Notes: generated by a model from the sequence alone, not told the origin. Shown: positions 45,811 through 58,725, numbered from the stretch's first letter. The stretch is 64,000 nt of DNA from Glossina fuscipes (GCF_014805625.2 NW_023998414.1:13100570-13164569); one strand, 5' to 3'. A program made the numbers and translations.

Positions 45811-47442
45811 AAAATGATATTTAATGTGATATTTAAGCTTCCTCTTTCTTTCCCTTCAAATTTTGATATATATATTCAATATAACATGAACTATCGATCG
45901 TAATAGTTATGCGAAAAGAATTTTGAAAAAGTCTTAATAAAATGACTAAAATTTGCAAGCATCGAATTGAATGGAAACAGATGATGAAAAGTAATAAACG
46001 TTATGTACGAAACACTAACTCGAAAACGTTTCGAGAATTTTAGAAATGAATTCACTAATTTAATGTAAGTGGTAAGTGGTAATGTAATCGTCAAAGACGC
46101 CGCAGCTATGAATATTAATTAGTAGTGCCGTGTCGTCGTCTTTAGCGTTATACTCGCATACTTGTGAAGCACGGAGTAGTTGTAATAAAACCGCTTGACA
46201 AAATGGCAAAAATATTTTCTAAAATACATTATTATGGCAAATACACAACGCATTGGTTAATTGGTTAAAATGCATTTCGAAATATTAATTATTAAATAAT
46301 TTGTGGAACTACGCATATTTGAAAATAGAGGGAAACAATTATAATAATCATCATGCATTCGTATCTAATTAATCGTTTTGTAGTTTTGTCGACGTGGTGT
46401 TGTTGCGCCTTTCACTTTTACGTAACATGCTTGTCTCATATATGTTTTTTTTATTTTTTATTTTATTTTTTTTTTTTTTGGTTTTTACAGATTGAAATCA
46501 ATTTCTCCTTCTTCTATGAAAACACATATATATATATATATAAAGGATATTGTGAAGTAGAACATTCCAAATACATCTGCTTATATCTGTTTCTACTAAA
46601 ATAGGTCAATTTAACTCATACTACTTTTGGAATTGTCACTGTCGCAAAAATCAATCATGCACAAACATTATTTTTTGATTGTTTAAGAACCAAAGCGCTA
46701 AAGAATGGTTATTATCTGTTCACGTGCACGCTTCTTTTCTACTACTCATTAAAAATGTTGTTGTTGTTAATAGTGTCAGCAAATCAATCCAAATCATTTT
46801 TCGACCGAATATGTATGTTTACGGATCGGAATGTGCAAGAAAATTCTTAAATTGTTATTTCGAGCTTGTCGCAGCGTGTATGGCTGCAATTCAAACCTAT
46901 TTTCTTAACATTCTGTGCATTCTTAATTGACTAAGCAATTCTAAATGCTAAATTTCAGGCTCCTATATTCATTTTTTGCGATTATGATGATTCCACAAAT
47001 GCGACAAGGTTAAAGGTTTATTTTGATCGAGATAAGTGAGTGTCATCAGTATCTCAAACATTAAAGCAGGTAGAGAAAAATTGATTGTAGGCAATTTTAA
47101 CGATTTTTTTTTATATAAATAAATAATACTCACCAACAGTTCTTGATGCCTAAAACCTATTTTTGAAAGCTCAAACGTTGTAAAAAATCAAATTGACCTA
47201 CGCGGCAGCGCTAGTGTTAAGGTACTATTATAGAGCAAAAAAAAAGTAGAAACTTGTGTAGAAAATTATTGAGAGAAAAAAGAAAACAAAGAAACAAAAA
47301 ACAAAACCAAATAAAGGGGTTAAAAGTACGAAACCTAAAATGTGAAATGATACACAAAACACACAGAAAAACCGAAATAATTGTCTTTACTTCTATATCG
47401 GAATTTTATATGCTGATGTTTGTGATTTTTAATTTATAAAAA
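45811..47442. other. Non-coding AT-rich stretch
   Basis: Contains poly(T) at 46467-46480 and a (TA)n run at 46526-46542. After a fair acceptor-like site at 46670-46687 a plus-strand frame is open to 46930, but part of it is a GTT run and no donor or motif supports it. Confidence 0.5.
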
Positions 47443-47533
47443 GACTGAGAGAGAAAGAGAGTAAGACGGAAAGAAAGAGAAAGAGATAGAGAGAGAGAGA
47501 GAGAGAGAGAAAAAAAAGGAAAGAAAGAGAGAG

Positions 47534-47592
<59 letters not shown>
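47443..47592. repeat. (GA)n purine tract, about 150 bp
   Basis: GA dinucleotides with GAAA interruptions over about 150 bases. The last 55 bases are nearly perfect. GAGAG words here could bind GAGA factor; no promoter was identified nearby. Confidence 0.95.
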
Positions 47593-47594
<2 letters not shown>

Positions 47595-47837
47595 CACCAT
47601 ATACATATTTAATATGTTACCGTAAAGGTAATAATTTTTTTTTATTTCAGTACAGCATTGAGAAAGTTTATATTGCCGGTCCGACCACCAGAAGACTTCA
47701 AACAATTCGGCATGCAAACTTAATTAAGATTATAAAGAGTAAGAATCTTATACTTATGTATAGATGTGTTGAGGGTATAACGGAGCTTTGTGAACATGTG
47801 TGTAGAATTAATAACTTCCAGTCTGACTGACTATTAA

Positions 47838-48250
47838 CAAGTAAAAAAATTATATTCGGTTTCGACCGAGACCTATCACTGCTATCCTATTAAAGTTTGT
47901 AAAAGCGAGAAAATATATATATATATTTACATTCTTTATAATATATTGGATGGGCATGGTTGATTTTTGATATTCTCGTTTGTGAAAATTTATATCGTAT
48001 ACCTATTGTAGATTACGAACAACGAGCAAAATACACAGAAAGGAAAGTTGTTCTCAGATTTGGTTGTTTAGATGTGTAGGCGTGGCAGGTGTATTCGTTG
48101 TCTAACTTGAGTCATTTTCAAATCTCTTTCTAAAATTTGAAGTGGATATCTTCGGGCGAATGTCTACCTCAGATACTGCATAATCGAACCGCCGGCCAGA
48201 TGAACGAACTAAGAGGCGGACATGCTTGATTGCCTTCCAAATTTGGAATT
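47838..48250 (+). repeat. Dispersed GTAGGCGTGG repeat, most complete copy
   Basis: Starts CAAGTAAAAAAATTATATTCGG, then has GGATGGGCATGGTTGATTTTT, ACGAGCAAAATACACAG, GTTGTTCTCAGATTTGG, TGTAGGCGTGGCAGG, TCATTTTCAAATCTC, TGGATATCTTCGG and CCGCCGGCCAGATGAACG, ending GCGGACATGCTTGATTG. The same blocks in the same order, partly deleted, are at 28060, 29560 and 58010. No coding capacity; a non-autonomous element or the fragment of a larger one. Confidence 0.65.
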
Positions 48251-49212
48251 GATCACGAATTTATGCATTTCATGGGGTTTTTGAAGCTTCCTCTATTTGA
48301 TTAAATTGATGTACCATTTTACAATCATATGTCAATATATATTTTAGGAAATAAAAAAAATTTAATCAAATATTTTTATATTTTTTTCTTGACATAAACT
48401 ATTAAAATGGTGTACCTTTCGTCTTAGATAGGACGTAAGTATTGAAAATTCAACATTAGAATGTCATCAATATGTATTTACATACCGGGATTTATGCAAG
48501 TTTTGAATTTCCGGCCATTTATTCGGTAAGGTTGGTAAAAAAAAAAAAAGAAAGAAGAACAGTTTGATAGCTGACTGTTTAAGATTATATTAAAGTTTCA
48601 CGTTTTGATTTATTATTTCATAATTATGTGTTTGTTTGCTTTAAATACTACAATTTTATATTTAACTTCAGCTATCAGGTATTAAACATCAAGCCGGAAT
48701 CTTCTGGTAGCACGATATGATATGTTCTCGTTATTCGTGAGCAGTCAATATTTGTGGTTTCTGAATGTGTCCGGTATGCAAAATGCGGTTCATTTTAACC
48801 GTATTTTCATTCTTCCTTTCATATATTTCATTGCAATGACTAATAAGAAAAATTGATTTTATTACTATCCGCGTTGCTATAAGAACCTTATAATTAGTAT
48901 GAATATCGTGTGAATTGTAATTAAAAGCAATAACAGTAATAACGTATGAGATTCAGTAGAAATGCTGAATAATGTGCAGTGTCGCGGCACATGTATACAT
49001 ATTTATTAACAGTACTTTACGCCTAAAAGATGATAATAATAATTGAATAATTATATTAGATGATATAAGCAAAACCCGGATATACTTATCAAAGATTAAT
49101 ATTTTGCAATATTTTAAGTTATTTGAGGCATACTCAACTCCCATCTGAACACAAAAAGTTAACATATAACCAATGATCAAGCTTGGTCAGTTTATTCAAA
49201 AAGTAAAAAACG

Positions 49213-49247
<35 letters not shown>

Positions 49248-49574
49248 GACAATTGTCAAGAACTTATAGCTTAAAATCTCGCTTAATTCAATGTAAAAAT
49301 CATTCTAATTGGCTGAACGACAAATTTACATTTCACATTTATATTCATTAATTCATTTTTGATCGTAAATTAAGTCGTAGATCGTAAGGCAATGGCTAAT
49401 CTGTCAGTAACATTCATGCCGACACTTACTACCATAATACGAACTGCTTAAGTAGGTTAGAAGTTTTGAACAAGGGTTGAACATTTACTATGACGGGAGA
49501 ACGAAAAGCGTTGCCCTTGTCAAGGCGTATAATACGTTTCACAGTTGAATGATAAACCTTGAAGCTTCGAAATA

Positions 49575-49606
<32 letters not shown>

Positions 49607-50003
49607 GAGTCGAAAGAAAGTACAGTGTAACTGCACATTAATTAGATGGCAATGAATCCCAGATATATCGTTGAAAATCACAATTGAAAACGAATTTATG
49701 TTTTTTGGTGCAAAAGATGCGAATTTACGAAATCACGTATAAAGCGTTCGTTTTGAAAACCATCTTTCTCCGCAATACCATAATGCTGTCGCAATAATAT
49801 TTTGTGGTTTCTCGTGCAAGAAACGTTTCACTTGACGTTTTCGTAAACTGAAATGTTATAAAATGACTTTAAATAAGAAGAACGTGAGGCGAAAACTGAA
49901 TGCTTTTATGAAACATTTAAATGAAGGGTACTGCACGCCTGTTTATGTTTCTTTTGAATGAATATACGTTCGTATAGTTTAAAACGTATATGTTTACTTG
50001 TTC

Positions 50004-50041
<38 letters not shown>

Positions 50042-52723
50042 CTCTATGGCAATGATAATAATTGTGCAATTTTCGCATTTCATGTATTGGTTTGCAGTCA
50101 TGTCACTTTGACTTATTCATATGAATATTTAAATGTATATATGAATGCATGCATTAAGGTGATAACGCATAGGTTTCAGTCAAAGTTCAAAGCTAAATAT
50201 AATGTAAAGCTCTATTTACTAAACATTGAAACGTTTTTTTTATTTCCATTCGTTGTTATGCTTTAGGTCACAAAAAAAAAAAAAAAAAAAAAATAAAAGA
50301 AAAAAAAAAGACAAATCGCTTAAAATTGTGAATTAGAAATAAATTGAAATAGAAATATTTATATACATATATTATAAGGTCATTTAAGGACTACCCGAAT
50401 GTATTATATCAACATCATGTTTCCGTAGTGTGACTTTTTCTCTTTTTGCTCGATATGTGTGCATTTAACTCAAAAGTATCACAAACCAATATCGACCAAA
50501 CCTTTCGTTTTAACCTTAAAATACATTCATTTGCATTCATATGTAGATAATTACACATATGTATTTCTTGTATAAATAACTTGAAGGAGAAATGACAATG
50601 GTTTTTATTTTTTTTTTCTCTCGAGGATTTCTGTGGGGAAACATTCTCCAATGTGAGAAGGAAGGTTTCCTTTTCTTTTCGTTTCTTTTCTTTTTTTTAT
50701 TTTAATTTGCAGTTTTTATTTCAACTTTTATATAAATTATTTTAAATTTTATATACATATATATATGGTTTATTTATTGAAAGCTCTTAAATAAAAAGAG
50801 CTTTAGCCTGCAACTATATTTAATTCAAAATGAAAATAACATAAGCGTACAGCGGAACGTTATTCCCATAATAGAGGACAAGCCTTATTTTAATATATCC
50901 GTTTTGACTTTCATTAATATATATTCCCTTGACTTTATATATTTGATTTAATGTATAAGCTATCAATCAATAGATTGACAGCCGTATATATATATTGCTT
51001 CAGCTGGTTGTTCGTTCATTTATTTATCTAAACGTGTATATAAAGTTTAATTAGAATAGAAGTTTAGCTAAATTCACTGAATTTAAAATAATTGAATAAA
51101 TTATACAACTAACGCTTAAGATTAAATAAAAAGAAAAAGATTGTTAAACAACAACAAAAAAAAAAAAAAAAACTATACGTAAAAAAAAAAAATACATGTA
51201 TTCAACTGAGATGCATACTCGCAGGTCATATGCATCAAATTGAGAGTGCAACACTAAACCAATACAATTATGCAATAGTTTTAGTTTAGATGTGTACGCT
51301 TTATGGCATATTATGGACAAAGAGACTATATTATAAACATTAATTCGATTTTTACAAAGGACTCTTAGTTGTTTAAATAATTTATAATTGAATTTACATT
51401 GGTTTAATTTTTTAGAAGAAGAAAACACCCTTGCTGTTTGGGGGCGAGAACATTGTAGTATATATAATTAAATAAAGCTGACTGAGTCGACTTTATCAAG
51501 GAGAACGATATAGTCAATATAAAAGGATGGTGTTGCAACTGAAGGAAACGCTCTATATAATAGTAATAAACTATTCCTATATGAAGAGGAGCGAGCAATG
51601 AAATTAATGCATCCTAAGGTGAACTTTTTAACACAAGCAAGCAAGAGGCCATAGACGAGTAAGCTCATGTGTAATCGTAGTATCGCATAGAACTAAGTAC
51701 GTAAAATAAAGCTTAACTTATTATTATCAAATAGAAAAGCTAGATCAAGAGACGGATTCATATCCTCCGCTTTATGTGAATTCAACGAACACCCGTTTGT
51801 GATAGAATTTCTACGTGAAAATATGACTTTCTGGCTTATCTTTTCGAATTTAATATTATAAAATTGAATGAGTATATAATTCGACTTTTTTAAGTTAAGT
51901 AAAATGTTGAATAATGATCCAAATGTAAAGAAAAGAACTGCTTGATGTCGCCTACGTACGTTAAGATCTAGATTGACTTGATCACGGACGGTTTAATCTA
52001 AATTTTTGTTGAAGTAGAATTTCTTAAAGTTCGCTATCTCGCGGAATGAATAAAATGTGCTACTTATAGTTTCATAGGATCGAATTGCCTTATCTTGGGG
52101 AAGAGGTATTTTAGTTCTCGAAATGCTGCAATAATTGCATATGACGGCGTCACCTCAAGTATATTACTGCCACTAGGGGATACTTTTGCGGGCCAAAAAG
52201 GCAAGCAATTCAATTGCTTACATAAGTTGCTAAGCACTTATCTTACGGATATGAAAACGACAATAGCTACCACGAAGCATCTTCTTTCAATGTCAGCCCG
52301 GAGCACAACTCATTTCTTGTGCTACCTTGTGCTACTTGTACTTGTGCAATTGTTCTTTGTTTCTTTCCGGTCATCGCGGAATAATCACAATGCATGAATA
52401 GAGAGAACTCATCGATTTAAAAGTCATACTCTACTATCTATCAAATTTCTAAGCGGAAAGCTTCCTTGTGGTCAGACATCTATAAAATTTAAAAAAAAAT
52501 AAAAAAATACTCTTCCGATATCTCTCCGTGGCATCTTCTTATAGGCAGACGTTCCTAATTCCAAAAGTCCGAATTGACAATTGTTAAATCGAGTAAAAAG
52601 TCGCCATTTTAAAAAGATTTAATGGTTACGTTTCAACCGCCTGGGCAAGTGAGTGATGCAAGCGCGTTCCTCTTGTCTTGCTTTTGTGGTAAGAGACTTA
52701 AAGACACCTGCTCATAGGACTAG
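48251..52723. other. Non-coding stretch, AT-rich then more balanced
   Basis: 48251-51900 is AT-rich with poly(A) at 48539, 49213, 49582-49605, 50273-50292 and 51155, and TA runs at 49230-49244 and 50007-50039. 51900-52723 is more GC-balanced and includes an open plus-strand frame of 100 codons (52095-52397) without recognised motifs. It adjoins the LINE relic at 52724 and may be part of an older insertion. Confidence 0.45.
50007..50039. repeat. (TA)n microsatellite
   Basis: TA run of about 33 bases. Confidence 0.95.
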
Positions 52724-52930
52724 TTATAGGTCTACAAATGTAGAGACAATAGGTAAAGCTGTAAGGTAACCCAACGTATCAGTTGCAGATTCCCAGGCCA
52801 ACAGTGAAAGGCGCGAATTGATCCAGTTAAAGTGACTGAGAACCGCACAACTGTTAGCGTATGGACAGTGGAAATGGATTTCTGACGTCTTATCTAGTCG
52901 CTCGCAAGCATTGCATGTATGCTTCTGTCG
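52724..52930 (-). pseudogene. LINE ORF2 C-terminal zinc-knuckle relic
   Basis: The minus-strand frame contains C-x2-C-x9-H-x2-C followed at once by Pro (CNAC ... IHFHCPYAN), then about 45 residues with LGYLTALPIVSTFVDL and a stop (52724-52726). This spacing and order match the C-terminal Cys/His cluster of RNase-H-bearing fly LINEs, in which CxxC...HxxxxCP is followed by a short leucine-rich end and the stop. No upstream RNase H sequence was recognised on this strand, so it is a 3' fragment. Confidence 0.48.
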
Positions 52931-54339
52931 TCTGGATTGTAAGTTTTCATGTGTGATAATTACAAGTTTCCCAGTATTGCAAGTCTATCATGTGTACAAA
53001 CACATGTCTAATGTTTTAATTATTAGTTTAAAGAGAAAAAAACAAGCTATAATTTTAAAGTGTAACGTTGAACAAATACTCGTTAAAAAGAGCTTTTTAT
53101 GTTAAAGAATATTTTGTTATCCAGCTACGGGAATTCATTACCTTTGAGCATATTCATGCCGAGAATCTAATTCGCGGAATAACAGGTTAAGGCGAAAGAC
53201 GGCATGGAAGACGATTTTCAAAGCTACTGCTAACTGAAACATTGTTTTAAGTAATTATTGAAGTATTGACTATATCTGCTACAAATAACTATTCGAATGA
53301 AATTCCTGTTAGCTTCGATAGATCGACAATCGATAATATATATATACATATTAATCGTTTATTAAATTTCATAATTTTCATACTTTTTATTGGGAGTATT
53401 TTTGTGAGAGGGTCACGGCCGCTTCTAAAATGCATTATGGAACTAAGAGAAATTTAAATTTTTTGCTTCTATTTCTTCTATTACAGAATTTTTTTAATTA
53501 GTAATTAATAAGAAAATTTAACATATCCAAGTAAAGCCAGATCGACGTAGGGCATATGCAGACAACGCGAAATTGATTTAAAGTGGTAAAGTTGTGTGAC
53601 CCGGGATATATGACATATATGATGCGTTTCTTTAAAAAAAATGTACCATCAATGAAAATCATTTAATTTAAGTAACGCATACAATTATCATATGTAACTG
53701 AAATGTTAAATAATATAATAAATTGCAGTGAACAACATTAAGTTGTAAAACCATTCAATCAGCTCCGCAGGAAGCCAGACAATTAAGTTCTCGCTTACCA
53801 TCGTGTCTATTTGTTTTTTTATGAAAAAAAAAAAAAAACTCCGCTCCACGGGTGCAATTGTTAATTATCGAGTGGCTTTCATTGCGGTCGTTTGGTTGCA
53901 TTTGTGTTACGTCGCCCCAACTGATGAATGAACTGATGAAAGAAAGTTGACGTATATATGTTTAATTTCTTATTACATTTTCACAAAAACTGAGCTTTCT
54001 TTTCTTTATCTTATAATATTTGAAAAGTGCATGCCCTTTATTCACATAGGTAATGTGATCGGGTCAGGAAAGAAGGTAAGTAGAGGTGACGAGAGAAAAA
54101 AAGGAAAAATTAAGTATTATTTTTTTTTTTTACATTCGACTTGAAAGCGTAAACATCTTGAATAGCGGAAAAGATCGCTATAAGAGAATTATTCCAAAGG
54201 AGATCAATGCCGTTAAAGGATGAATTATAATCCTGCAAAAGCTAGATAGTTAGTTCTATAAAAAACCTTTATTGGTTTACAAATTGCTTTAATTTCTGTA
54301 GAATAGTTGCCCGGTACAGCTATCCATACAGAAGCACAG

Positions 54340-54420
54340 AACAGGTTATGTTCCGCTAGTTTTGGACACACTCGCATTACGCACGAGCTTTAGAGCCGCG
54401 AGTGGGAGGCCGATAAGTCT
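54340..54420 (+). pseudogene. LINE ORF2 C-terminal relic (GHTRITH motif)
   Basis: A plus-strand frame reads NRLCSASFGHTRITHEL, a stop, then SREWEADKS. RxRxGHTRxTH is a widely conserved block between the RNase H domain and the terminal Cys/His cluster of fly LINEs. The match of GHTRITH is essentially exact, while the surrounding frame carries a stop. It is on the opposite strand to the relic at 52724, so they are separate insertions or a rearranged one. Confidence 0.5.
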
Positions 54421-54812
54421 AGCCTGGAATGTCTCGCCCTTAAATGAGAATTGCAATTCAATTTTCACAAATTATCATATATAGTGCAAATATCGGTTAC
54501 AGTAAAATATTTTCATGCGGTCCTTTGAAAGGCATGAAAAGCATTGATACTTTCAATATATGTTTTGCTTAACAGATGTTACTTACTATTGTTATGCTCA
54601 GAAGATCAAATATTAGCGTATTTTTCTACAGTGACATCATCAGAGGCCCGGGAATATTAACCAGTTGTTGTCTCTTCTATGATAACAGATATCGTTGTGC
54701 TTGGTTAGTGTTGAAGCTGATCGCTATTTTGATCAATATTTCACTTTGAATGCGGCGTGTACCATGGCGGTCCACGGATATTTACCACATAGAAAGGGAA
54801 CAATAGAAGTAA

Positions 54813-55010
54813 CAGAAGGAGCTCTTTTTGGCAATTGAAGGAGATGAGAATGTTTTTCGGTCACTTTATACGGAGGTGTTTAATAAATACAAGGAAAAAT
54901 TAAGGGGAAAAGACGGCGTGGTACCTCTCGATTTATCGGAAATTAAGTCTAAGTTCAAGATTATATATATCGTAATTGAGATTCTTCAATTTGTGCGGAA
55001 CGACAAATAA
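54813..55010 (+). CDS. Coding-like frame, possible terminal exon, unknown product
   Basis: After an in-frame TAA (54810-54812) 65 codons are open to TAA at 55008-55010. The peptide has the composition of real protein: IEGDENVFRSLYTEVFNKYK, then LRGKDGVVPLDLSEIKSKFK. The acceptor is uncertain: CAG at 54813-54815 has a purine-rich lead, while GAAG at 54837-54840 follows a short pyrimidine tract. The first ATG in frame is internal, so this would be a spliced last exon. A relic of an unrecognised transposon is the alternative. Confidence 0.3.
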   Translation, partial: QKELFLAIEGDENVFRSLYTEVFNKYKEKLRGKDGVVPLDLSEIKSKFKIIYIVIEILQFVRNDK

Positions 55011-55139
55011 ACATGTTTTTTATTCACATTTAGGTCATGGAAATATAAGGAAATATTTGGTATGTGAGTTATATCGATTTTATACAAATATCAAAATAAA
55101 CTTTCGTAACACAAGCGATATAAGATACATTAAGTTTGT

Positions 55140-55260
55140 ATGGATGTAGCGGACACACAGACGGGCTTAAGACAGACCCACCCTTTATTATCGATCCACC
55201 ATTAGCGATACTTCTCACATCATGCCTTATTTGGAAGAAAGTGTATGAAGAAAATTTGTA
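55140..55260 (+). repeat. Dispersed GTCY-type repeat fragment
   Basis: GGACACACAGACGG is followed by AGACAGACCCACCCTTTATTATCGATCCACC. It corresponds to the central block (CATC-TTTATTATACCGATC) of the copies at 2340 and 34200. Confidence 0.45.
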
Positions 55261-57285
55261 AAAATACTCAGTAAGAGCAGGCATCGATGTACTAAATTAA
55301 TTTGAAAAATTTTTATCGCATAGATCAATTTTTTGAACCGATCAGTGTATAAGAATTTTTTTGAGTGATAAGTCTTTATTTGCTAACAAAGTGTGACTTT
55401 TTCTAAATCTTTATCTCGATAATAGGCGACGAATACTTAGATTTTGTTGTTCAAGAAATTGATTTTGCTAAACTTGCATCATCTCCAAATACACAAGTAA
55501 GCAATAATTTTGTCTGTTTTCTTCTGAAAATTAATTACGGCTTGCATTTTGTAAGGTAGTGTGTAGGTCCTAGGGCCTGTTTACTTCGACTTAAATCAAT
55601 CGTGACATTCTAAATAAGCTTTCGATGCTATAATCTAACGAAAAGGAAAAACTATTGAATGTTTCTTAGCCTTTTTTCATGGACTTATTTCATGGATATT
55701 TGAACTGGGATAGCGATTGCAAAAACTTTGAAATTTATTAGTTTAAATGAAGTTTGAACAAGTATAAGCGGCGACCAAAAGAACTTTAAGCATTGTAGAC
55801 TTTGAAGCGGATTGATTAATAGACGAACAGACTGGCATGCTGTTATAATGCTCGGCTAGATGATCAAAACTCAATTAATCAAATAGAAGGATTTAGATTC
55901 AAGATCATTCTGCTTTAATATTAATATATGCTGCGTTGACAATGCATTTATCAAAAAGTATATAATTGATTTAAAAAGACCATATATACGGTTTCAAATA
56001 CATTAAGCGATTATCGATTGTTTTACTTAAGCTCTCGAATGATGTAACACTAAAATTACTTCATTTACAAATTTTAATTTGACCATTAAGAAGGAAATGG
56101 GGGAAATTGAAAAATTACAAAACTTCATCGGCTTTGATGGATACCAACCAGTTTAGGGTGTGGGTATGCATCAATCTTATTATTCTTTTGATTATTAAGA
56201 AATTTTAAAACGCAGTACCAATACTTTAGACTTTAAAGTCATTGTGAAATGAAATTCCATAGTGCGGCTGGTTAGTGTTATTGACGATAAAGGTACGTAA
56301 TTGAAAGTGAATACGAGATAAACTTAGTCTCGCTGAATAAAAATTGATGATAGCGAATATTAGGATATGAGGCTAAAAGTTAATATTTTGTAAAACGGTG
56401 ACGATTATTAATGAAATAATTCTATTTATCGTCAGTTTTTCTATCCACACAAGCTCATCTGTCTTCATCATAAGTTTAGCAAAATAAAAAGTTATTACAC
56501 ATATATATATTAAGTACTCAAATTCAACCCAGATACGAAAACATTAAAATTCAGCGTAAAAATTTAACCGAACCATTGTTTGACACATAACACAATTTTC
56601 GATGGACTGAATGAGACGCACATATATTTACAATAATATTTATTATATTATATATGACTACTATTTTACATATACTCCAAGGCAAATAGTATTATTTTAG
56701 TTGCTCTTAAATAGACGCAAACGTTTTCTTTAGTGTATGTATATGCATAACATATATATAAACATTTATTCAGTTGCATTCAAAATTAAAGCATTTGTGG
56801 GCGCGTTGCTTTAATATTTTCCAAGGGCCAAAAATATTGGTGTATCTGTGTGTGTGGGCTATATATATTAATTGCTTGGCACAAGTTATACTTGGCACAT
56901 AAGCCACGTTTTAAATCATTACAATGTAGATGGAACGTGTTACGTGTAAAAAGCTCATAAAATATTTTTCGCATATAAGTATAAACATACAAACACGCGT
57001 AAATACTAATGCAGATTATAACCGTTATTTTACTTTTTAACTCTACATTAGCATGTATGCGGAATATTTCTAAAATGCTTTGGAAAATTTCTCTTACATT
57101 TAAACTTATGTATGCATGTGCGTCTGTATAAAAGTCCCTAAAAGAGTGTGTGTTTCTATAATTGAAAGGGGAAAAAATGTTTTAGAGAAAAAAAAAAAAA
57201 AAAAAAAAAAGAATCAGAATTTTTGTAATGTTAAATACATATATCAAAGCAAGATATTATGCATGTAAATGTAGACATCCATCCA

Positions 57286-57336
<51 letters not shown>

Positions 57337-58009
57337 TTTTTGGTTTTTCTTTGTGTTTCTTTTTTTTTTTTTTAAATTTAATATCCTTTTATTAAAGTAT
57401 ATGTGTGTGTTATAGATATTTAGTGCATTCATGTTTCGGTGTTGAAGAGTTTCTTCATATTCTTGTTCTCGACTTTCCGATAATTAAACTAATTTTCAAA
57501 TTAATTGGTATTTATGCAAATGATTCGATTCATACATTCGCATATAACATACGCACGCATATGCTATTCGCTAACGCTCTCTTTCCTCTCTCCATCTCTC
57601 TCACTATTATATGGTGAATGTGAATTTGCAATTGCCGTCGGACTATCGTTTTGGTCTTTAGCGCTTTTATTAGCATATAAAAGGATATGTGATTGTGTGT
57701 ACATGCAGGAGTTTTCCTTCAATTAAAAATTTATTTGTGCATATCATTTCGCTTTTAAATAGCAGAAATACAGAAATACCTGACACCTAACACCTGCTCG
57801 TATACAGCAATTAGATGAGCTACCTTTTGGTTTTGTGCTTTTTGCAAAAAAGAATTTTCTTTTTGAATTTTTTTTTTGTTTTTTTTTTGCTATTCTCGAT
57901 TCCTTTTTTCATTTTTAATAGGAATTGTGCACAAGCGAAATTTCATTTCATATTGTTTTCAAACCAAAGTTTTTTTTATATTTACCACCCAGCCATGAGG
58001 GGTATATTC
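55261..58009. other. Non-coding AT-rich stretch
   Basis: No gene seen. Poly(A) at 57188-57210, a (TA)n run at 57288-57335, pyrimidine-rich DNA at 57580-57610 and poly(T) at 57869-57889. Confidence 0.55.
57288..57335. repeat. (TA)n microsatellite
   Basis: TA run of about 48 bases with one CA interruption. Confidence 0.95.
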
Positions 58010-58725
58010 ATTTTGTCAAATCGTTTGCGACGCCCCCGCCTGTACCTCTATCTGTTCGTATGTCCGTCTGGCCGTCTAACCGTCTGCGTAATGTCTCTCT
58101 CCTGGGCCCAAAAGCGAAGCGAGAACCGTTGGAAATTCTTTGCAGCCAGTTTGGTATTGGGCCAAATTTTCCAAACGACACGCCTACAGTAATTTCGTTA
58201 AGTGGTGATTCATAAACTAAATTAGATAAATCTACATAAATTTGTATATATATTTTATGGGTAATGCTATCGTACCTCTGTAAAAATGGAAAATAGCGGT
58301 CACGCCCGTTCAAGTTTGGTGTGTGTCAGTAGTATAATTTTTTTCAAAATTTTGTTTCAAAATTTTTGTACAACGCACAAAAGTAAGCTTTCGACATGCA
58401 CCTATGCTGTGTCCATCTGTGCGTCTGCGCAAATGTGTATTACTTGTCGTAAACATTCTCCCATCGGCAAAAATGAAGATAAAACACTTGACTACAAACT
58501 TGCAAGGGAATATGAAAATGATTCAAACACGCGACTACAATGCCCACACGTCTATGTAACGAAAACTATGAACAATACCTTGGCTTTCAATGTTTTTTGC
58601 TTATTACGCATAAAAAAATCAGCTCCACCCGGCGTATATTACGCAGTATGAAAATGTAGTTGTTTTCCATGATTTTTTATTTTTTTTTTTGAATTCTGCC
58701 ACGACCGAATATAATTTTTTTTTAC
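58010..58725 (-). repeat. Dispersed GTAGGCGTGG repeat, double copy, minus orientation
   Basis: On the minus strand it begins at 58725 with CAAGTAAAAAAAAATTATATTCGG. It then has GTGTGGGCATTGTAGTCGCG with TTGAATCATTTTCATAT, AACGGGCGTGACCGC, ACTGTAGGCGTGTCG and a GACGGCCAGACGGACATACG tract near 58060-58080. Two sets of blocks are present, so this is either two adjacent insertions or one longer element. Open frames across it (58008-58313) are shadows of the repeat. Confidence 0.6.

Noticed and set aside
52095..52397. 100-codon plus-strand frame
   Set aside because: No recognised domain; the second half is built on short CTTGTGCTAC-type repeats; overlaps a region that may be an old insertion.
58008..58313. 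Overlapping 96-125 codon frames on both strands
   Set aside because: They translate the dispersed GTAGGCGTGG repeat, which is non-coding in its other copies.
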